In this document: positions 60,348 through 64,000 of the stretch, piece after piece
How positions within the stretch are numbered: position 1 is the stretch's first letter
How the letters are laid out: every line of letters starts with the position of its first letter
Origin: Paenibacillus flagellatus
GTDB lineage: Bacteria; Bacillota; Bacilli; Paenibacillales; NBRC-103111
Direction of reading: 5' to 3'
DNA length: 64,000 nt
Assembly: GCF_003217775.1 (NCBI RefSeq)
Contig: NZ_QJVJ01000001.1
Location: 434,001-498,000, forward strand
The notes under the pieces: generated by a model
The model's database searches: none
The model's input: only the letters and a program-made list of their open reading frames with translations
Told to the model about the DNA's origin: nothing
Made by a program: the position numbers and the translations under genes

Positions 60348-61349
60348 CTACGCCTCGGGCCGCTCCTCCTTGCCGCTCGCGCAGGAACGGATGATCGCCT
60401 CCGCCACCGCGATGCCGTGCACCGCGTCCGCGAACGATACGTACGACGGAGCCGTCCCGCCGGCCGCGCAATCGCACAGGTAGGTCAGCTGCTCGCGCAA
60501 GGCGCCGGTCGAGGTCCCGTTTCGCGTATGATGGATGGAATAGTCCGGGGTCGCGCGCCCGCGCGCGTCGAGCAGCTGCATGTCGGAGCCGCCGTTCGCG
60601 AATTGCGCGGTGCCGTTCGCGCCGATCACCTCGATCGAGTCGTTCATGACGATTCCCGCTTCGTCCGGCGTCATCCAGTTGCTGTGGAGAAAGGCGAGCG
60701 TCCCGTTCTCGAACTCCAGGCACGACCATAAAATATCCGGAACGACTTCGTCATGCACCGCTTTCCCGTACGCCTTGACCGTCCGGACCCGGCTGCCCGC
60801 ATACCAAATCGCCAGATCGAGATCGTGCACGGTGAGCTCGAACACCGTATGCGTCCGCTTGTACGTCCGGAACATGCTCTTCGTCCGGGCCCGCTTCAAA
60901 TACATGCTGTGAGGCGCACCGATCCGTCCCGAGACGATCGCTTCGCGAATGTCCGCGTACCGCGGCTCGAACCGCAGCAGATGGCCCGGCACGATAAACT
61001 TCCCCCGCTCCTCCGCCGTTCGCTGCATCTCGATCGCTTCCGCCAGCTTCGTCGTAACCGGCTTCTCCACCAGCACATGCTTGCCCGACCGGAGCGCCTC
61101 TATGGCGGGAGCAAAATGCTCGCTCTCGAACGTCGCGATGCTCACCAGCTCGATATCGTCGCGGGCGAGCAGCTCCTCGCTGTTCGTGTACGCGTGGGCG
61201 ATCGAGTACCGGTCCGCCAGCTCCCGGACCCTCTCTTCGTTCCGGTCGCAGATGGCGACGACTTCGGCCTGCGGCATCGAGCGAAACGCTTCCAAATGAC
61301 AGCCGCCCCAACTGCCGAGCCCGATAATGCCGACTTTCGTTTTGCGCAT
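60348..61349 (-). CDS. Gfo/Idh/MocA family oxidoreductase
   Basis: 333 residues. The Rossmann start TKVGIIGLGSWGGCHLEAF has the GxGxxG dinucleotide motif. The catalytic EKPVTTKLAEA lysine follows at about residue 97, and the C-terminal domain contains HDLDLAIWYAG with the conserved aspartate/histidine. Such NAD(P)-dependent enzymes oxidise sugars, inositols or related compounds. An AT-rich stretch at 61395-61430 may contain its promoter. Confidence 0.92.
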   Translation of the reverse strand: MRKTKVGIIGLGSWGGCHLEAFRSMPQAEVVAICDRNEERVRELADRYSIAHAYTNSEELLARDDIELVSIATFESEHFAPAIEALRSGKHVLVEKPVTTKLAEAIEMQRTAEERGKFIVPGHLLRFEPRYADIREAIVSGRIGAPHSMYLKRARTKSMFRTYKRTHTVFELTVHDLDLAIWYAGSRVRTVKAYGKAVHDEVVPDILWSCLEFENGTLAFLHSNWMTPDEAGIVMNDSIEVIGANGTAQFANGGSDMQLLDARGRATPDYSIHHTRNGTSTGALREQLTYLCDCAAGGTAPSYVSFADAVHGIAVAEAIIRSCASGKEERPEA

Positions 61350-61616
61350 GTTCGTTTTCGCTCCTTCTCGTTCGGATGGACGGGCAATTCAATTCCGTTT
61401 CTATATTATATATAATCTATGCAATAGAATTATATCGCCGGTCGTGCCCCGATTCAACCCTTTTTCGATGGAACCTTTGTTCCGTGGAAATGGGCCTAAA
61501 GGTTTTCACTTTGTCCGGAAGGGGCGGTTGTGTTTGGCTACGATCTGCGGTAGGAAGCTGGAACCGGGGGGTCCTCCGCTCCGCCGGGTACCCGCGGTTG
61601 CACAGCGTTGCGCAGC
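61350..61616. other. Intergenic region without a supported gene
   Basis: It contains the AT-rich probable promoter region for the oxidoreductase (TATATTATATATAATC near 61402-61417). No coding frame with a ribosome site or recognisable family is seen in the remainder. Confidence 0.5.
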
Positions 61617-61664
61617 AAAAAGACCCAATGGAACGGGCGGTCTCCCTGTTCGCTTGGGTCTTTA
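61617..61664 (-). terminator. Terminator of the sigma factor-BtrH operon
   Basis: AAAGACCCAA pairs with TTGGGTCTTT, with inner GAACGGG/CCCTGTTC pairing. On the reverse strand GGGTCTTTTTGC follows. It lies about 115 bp past the stop of the gene at 61781. Confidence 0.72.
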
Positions 61665-61780
61665 ACACTTACTCAATCGTTGCATGATCGCTTTGACGGG
61701 CAGAAGAGGAAGAAGTCCTTAAACTGTCCAAGCAATCCTTGGACAACCTTCGCAAGCTCGTTCCACCCGTCCGCCGCCGC

Positions 61781-62776
61781 TTACCCGTCCGCCTCCAGCA
61801 CGGCGGCCATCCGCTCAAGCGCTTCAACGCCCTGCATCTCCGCCGCTCTCGCCCGCTCCAGCATACGAGCCGAAGCCTCCGCCACTTCCGGATCGTTCGG
61901 ACTTCCGCCCTGCGGAAACGGGAACTGCTCCGCAAAAGGCCGCAGCGCCGCCTCCACTTCCTCATAGTGACCGGCCGCCTGCGCGCTCAACCGCCGGATC
62001 TCTTGCTCCAGCGCACCGTCTCCGGCCCAAGTCCGGTCCAGCTCCCGCAAAAACCGGGCCGCATAAACACGGGCGTCCCAATAACACTTGGCGCAATAGG
62101 CGTTGCCGAACGGATCGGCCGTCCGGTCCTTGAATGTCTGGATCCAGGCGTCGTAAGCATCGAGCCCGTTTTTGTAGACGCCCGGCTGCGGAATCGAGTT
62201 GATCTCTTCCATGCGGGCGTGCTCGATCGCCAGTTTAAGCGCTCCTCGCAGCAGAGAATGGCGGTCCGGACGTTCGAGGGACGGTTCAATCGTCAGAACG
62301 AACAGCTCGCTCACCTGCCCCCGGCCAAGCTTGGCGTAAGGCAGCGTCCCGTCCTTCGCCGGGTCCCGCGCGGACAACAGCTGCTGATCGTCATCATATC
62401 CGTAAATGATACCGAACTCGGCGACGAACAAGTCCCATGCGATCGCCGGTATTCCACGGTCGATGGAGCGCTGTACCGCTTCCAGCGCCTCGGTCAGCTC
62501 CTCCGCGCTCGGGGGGGTGAGCGTCGGACCTCCATATGTCTTGGTCCCATACCCCAGCACGTTCATCATGCGCGGCAGGAGCACCGGCCAGTCGTAACCG
62601 CAAGGTCCGCCGACGTCGGCGGCGGGGATGCCGATCTTGAGGCGGAACGCATGGCTCGTATAACCCATGATTTCGGTCAAGCTGTAACGCTTCTCGTCCG
62701 GGTATTGGAGAGCCGCATGGATCGCTTGGGCCGGCGTGCACCATGTCATTTCAAATCGAGTGGACGTTTGTGACAT
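61781..62776 (-). CDS. BtrH N-terminal-like / cysteine-peptidase-fold protein
   Basis: 331 residues from ATG 62776 with GAAGGAG 11 bp upstream; the frame stays open to 63688 through the sigma gene but that part is out of use. The opening THA-like MGYTSHAFRLKI, GGPCGYDWPVLLPRMMNVLG with Cys59, IAWDLFVAEFGIIYGYDDD and TLPYAKLG match the BtrH N-terminal-like or C39-like papain fold (butirosin biosynthesis protein H). The C-terminal 150 residues are helical with CAKCYWDARVYAARFL. BtrH transfers an acyl group from an acyl carrier protein. The product is encoded 23 bp after a sigma factor, which is an unusual partner. Confidence 0.72.
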   Translation of the reverse strand: MSQTSTRFEMTWCTPAQAIHAALQYPDEKRYSLTEIMGYTSHAFRLKIGIPAADVGGPCGYDWPVLLPRMMNVLGYGTKTYGGPTLTPPSAEELTEALEAVQRSIDRGIPAIAWDLFVAEFGIIYGYDDDQQLLSARDPAKDGTLPYAKLGRGQVSELFVLTIEPSLERPDRHSLLRGALKLAIEHARMEEINSIPQPGVYKNGLDAYDAWIQTFKDRTADPFGNAYCAKCYWDARVYAARFLRELDRTWAGDGALEQEIRRLSAQAAGHYEEVEAALRPFAEQFPFPQGGSPNDPEVAEASARMLERARAAEMQGVEALERMAAVLEADG

Positions 62777-62799
62777 CGGAAAAGTCACTCCTTCGGTAG

Positions 62800-63531
62800 T
62801 CAGTATCCGGTCGGCTTCGGCAAAATCTTTTTGGAGGGCAGCTTCAGCTCGCGGCGTTTCTGGACGTGCGCATTTAAATAAACGCGCAGCCGTTCCATCT
62901 GCACTTTGTGCCTCGTGCGATAGATGAAATTGTACACGTTGCCGGTCGTCGTGCCGAACAGATCGGCGATTTCCGGCGGCGACAGCTCCCGGAAAAAGTA
63001 AGCCTCGAAAATGTTCCGTTCCCTTGGGCTGAGACAGCGCAGCAGCTCTCCGATTCCGACGATCATCTCCTTCTTCACGACCAGATGCGCCGGGTCGGAC
63101 AACTGCTGCGAACGGCTCTCCGTACGCGAAGCCAAATGCCGGATTATGCTGTCGACGCTGTCGCATTCGACCTGCGGCTCCTGCCCGTCCCGGATCATGC
63201 GATAAGAGGCGAACGGTTTCTCCTTCGCATACGGGCCGCCCCGCCTCAGCTTCATGTACGCCTGATTGCGCACAATCTTCTGGAGCCACGGCAAAAAGCG
63301 CGACGTATCCATCAAGCTGCCGAGATGCAAAAAAGCGCGGATCAACGCATCTTGCACGACGTCCTCGGCCATATGGTCGTCGTTCGTCAGCTTCCGGGCA
63401 AGGCCGTACGCCCTGGTCCGGTACCGGCGGACCAGCTCGCTGAACGCTTCGGCGTCGCCATCCCGGGCGCGCCTGACCGTCTCGTCCTCGCCGCAATCTG
63501 CGGCGGTTTCCCGCACGTCGCGAACTTCCAT
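62800..63531 (-). CDS. RNA polymerase sigma-70 family factor (ECF-type)
   Basis: 243 residues from ATG 63531 with GGGGGAGGG upstream. Sigma region 2: AFSELVRRYRTRAYGLARKL and DDHMAEDVVQDALIRAFLHL followed by FLPWLQKIVRNQAYMKLRR. Region 4: LSPRERNIFEAYFFRELSPP then EIADLFGTTTGNVYNFIYRT. A longer C-terminal tail (about 30 residues, KRRELKLPSKKILPKPTGY) follows. No anti-sigma factor is adjacent; instead a BtrH-like protein follows, which may act as its modulator or target. Confidence 0.92.
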   Translation of the reverse strand: MEVRDVRETAADCGEDETVRRARDGDAEAFSELVRRYRTRAYGLARKLTNDDHMAEDVVQDALIRAFLHLGSLMDTSRFLPWLQKIVRNQAYMKLRRGGPYAKEKPFASYRMIRDGQEPQVECDSVDSIIRHLASRTESRSQQLSDPAHLVVKKEMIVGIGELLRCLSPRERNIFEAYFFRELSPPEIADLFGTTTGNVYNFIYRTRHKVQMERLRVYLNAHVQKRRELKLPSKKILPKPTGY

Positions 63532-63859
63532 CTTCCCTCCCCCTTCGGCTTGTAACCGGTCTATCCTTAGGGATGCCAACCGATCTCCGAATCTCACACA
63601 TTGGATAAAAAAAGATTCTAAACGAAGTCTTGGACACGATGCCTGACCCTTGCGTAAGCGGAACCTTTTTCTTTCGAGAAGAACGCACTCAGCTTCGCTG
63701 AAAACTTATACTATCTTTATTCTTAAGGCTATGTTAATCTTTGTTGTCGATTTATCATTAAGCTAACGGCAGAATAGTTAAAAAGCTTTCGCGAATACCC
63801 TACATATGGATTTACGAGTATACAAAACAAGTACCAATCTAGGTACACGGAGGGAAAAT
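63532..63859. other. Intergenic region without a supported gene
   Basis: AT-rich spacer between divergent genes; it should hold promoters for the sigma factor and the acetyltransferase. I could not place a convincing -35/-10 pair and saw no strong repeat or hairpin. Confidence 0.5.
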
Positions 63860-64000
63860 ATGCTATACGGACAACGAGTAACATTAAGGCGTGTTGTTGA
63901 AGAAGATTGGGAAAAGCGATATGAATGGCTGTCCGATCCCGTAGTTAACCGAACGTTACCGTCAGGAAGTGGTATGCCCCTAACACCGGAAGTGGTCAGA
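63860..64000 (+). CDS. GNAT family N-acetyltransferase, N-terminal part
   Basis: 47 codons from ATG 63860, which has GGAGGG 6 bp upstream, continuing off the right edge. It reads MLYGQRVTLRRVVEEDWEKR and then YEWLSDPVVNRTLPSG, the usual N-terminus of RimJ/RimL-type acetyltransferases (R-x-T-L-R-x-V-x-x-E-D). The acetyl-CoA site is beyond the window. AT-richer than neighbours. Confidence 0.8.
   Translation, partial: MLYGQRVTLRRVVEEDWEKRYEWLSDPVVNRTLPSGSGMPLTPEVVR

Noticed and set aside
61781-63531. Biosynthetic gene cluster around the BtrH-like protein
   Set aside because: No carrier protein, ligase or other biosynthetic gene is adjacent; the neighbours are a sigma factor, an oxidoreductase and an acetyltransferase.
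61781-63688. A 635-codon frame that could be read as a fusion of a basic N-terminal region and the BtrH-like protein
   Set aside because: The upstream 300 codons overlap the sigma factor in another frame. The sigma factor has intact regions 2 and 4, while the overlapped frame has shadow composition. ATG 62776 has a proper ribosome site.

Overview
The window looks like chromosomal DNA from a GC-rich, endospore-forming member of the Paenibacillaceae (Cohnella or a high-GC Paenibacillus would fit). The evidence is gene content: yhbH-spoVR, a GerAB/Ger(x)C germinant-receptor pair, a YjfB-type protein, CBO0543-type membrane proteins, YesM/AraC-type two-component systems beside sugar ABC transporters, and ComP/ComA-like signalling proteins. 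There are no rRNA or tRNA genes, insertion sequences, phage genes or CRISPR arrays. Species assignment is inference.

Layout. 1-713: two decayed genes (Fic family, retropepsin-like). 899-3488: yhbH-spoVR, followed by a terminator and an array of four TTGGAT-type hairpins. 3971-8542: DUF4180 protein, an ABC exporter, two antibiotic-kinase-fold proteins. 8680-12205: three-gene sensing module A (small membrane protein, histidine kinase, NarL-type regulator). 12339-16340: FtsX-type ABC exporter with a lipoprotein. 16562-20293: M23 peptidase lipoprotein divergent from an OmpR-type two-component system. 20357-23183: ComA/ComP-like pair. 23423-27081: module B, a paralogue of module A. 27254-31340: PAP2 phosphatase, then a polyprenyl-sugar cluster (GT2, GtrA flippase, membrane protein). 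31418-41341: Fsr-type MFS carrier, small proteins, GerB-GerC, acetyltransferase, membrane proteins, Ser/Thr kinase, DinB-fold protein, GyrI-like protein, formylglycine-generating-enzyme homologue, a decayed flavin oxidoreductase, a helix-hairpin-helix protein. 41572-45157: UbiD-type decarboxylase, BadF-type sugar kinase, a gutted hydrolase. 45214-56542: a LacI-controlled sugar locus (GH13 glucosidase, LacI regulator, YesM kinase, AraC regulator, binding protein, two permeases, metallophosphoesterase with a probable propeller). 56552-64000: MgtC protein, acetyltransferases, small membrane proteins, AHSA1 protein, WYL regulator, Gfo/Idh/MocA oxidoreductase, sigma factor with a BtrH-like protein.

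The strongest non-gene signals are regulatory. (1) Three promoters (ABC exporter at 6203, FtsX exporter at 16340, ComP-like kinase at 23183) share one architecture: TTGCGC exactly 22 bp upstream of a -10 hexamer, preceded by further TTGCGS copies at a 21-bp period (one 22-bp step). This suggests one regulon, possibly run by the ComA-like regulator encoded at 20357. (2) Between the M23 lipoprotein and the OmpR-type system lie two mirror-image pairs of 11-bp-spaced half sites, each ending exactly 32 bp from the -10 hexamer it faces. (3) The LacI locus carries a perfect GAAAAG/CTTTTC palindrome before the glucosidase and a second one just downstream of the -10 of the transporter operon, tying both into one regulon.

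Four genes are broken by internal deletions or truncation (Fic, retropepsin-like, YwrO-like oxidoreductase, dienelactone-hydrolase-like). The block from about 6.6 to 12.2 kb, including module A, is visibly AT-richer than its surroundings, suggesting it was acquired separately from the GC-rich module B.
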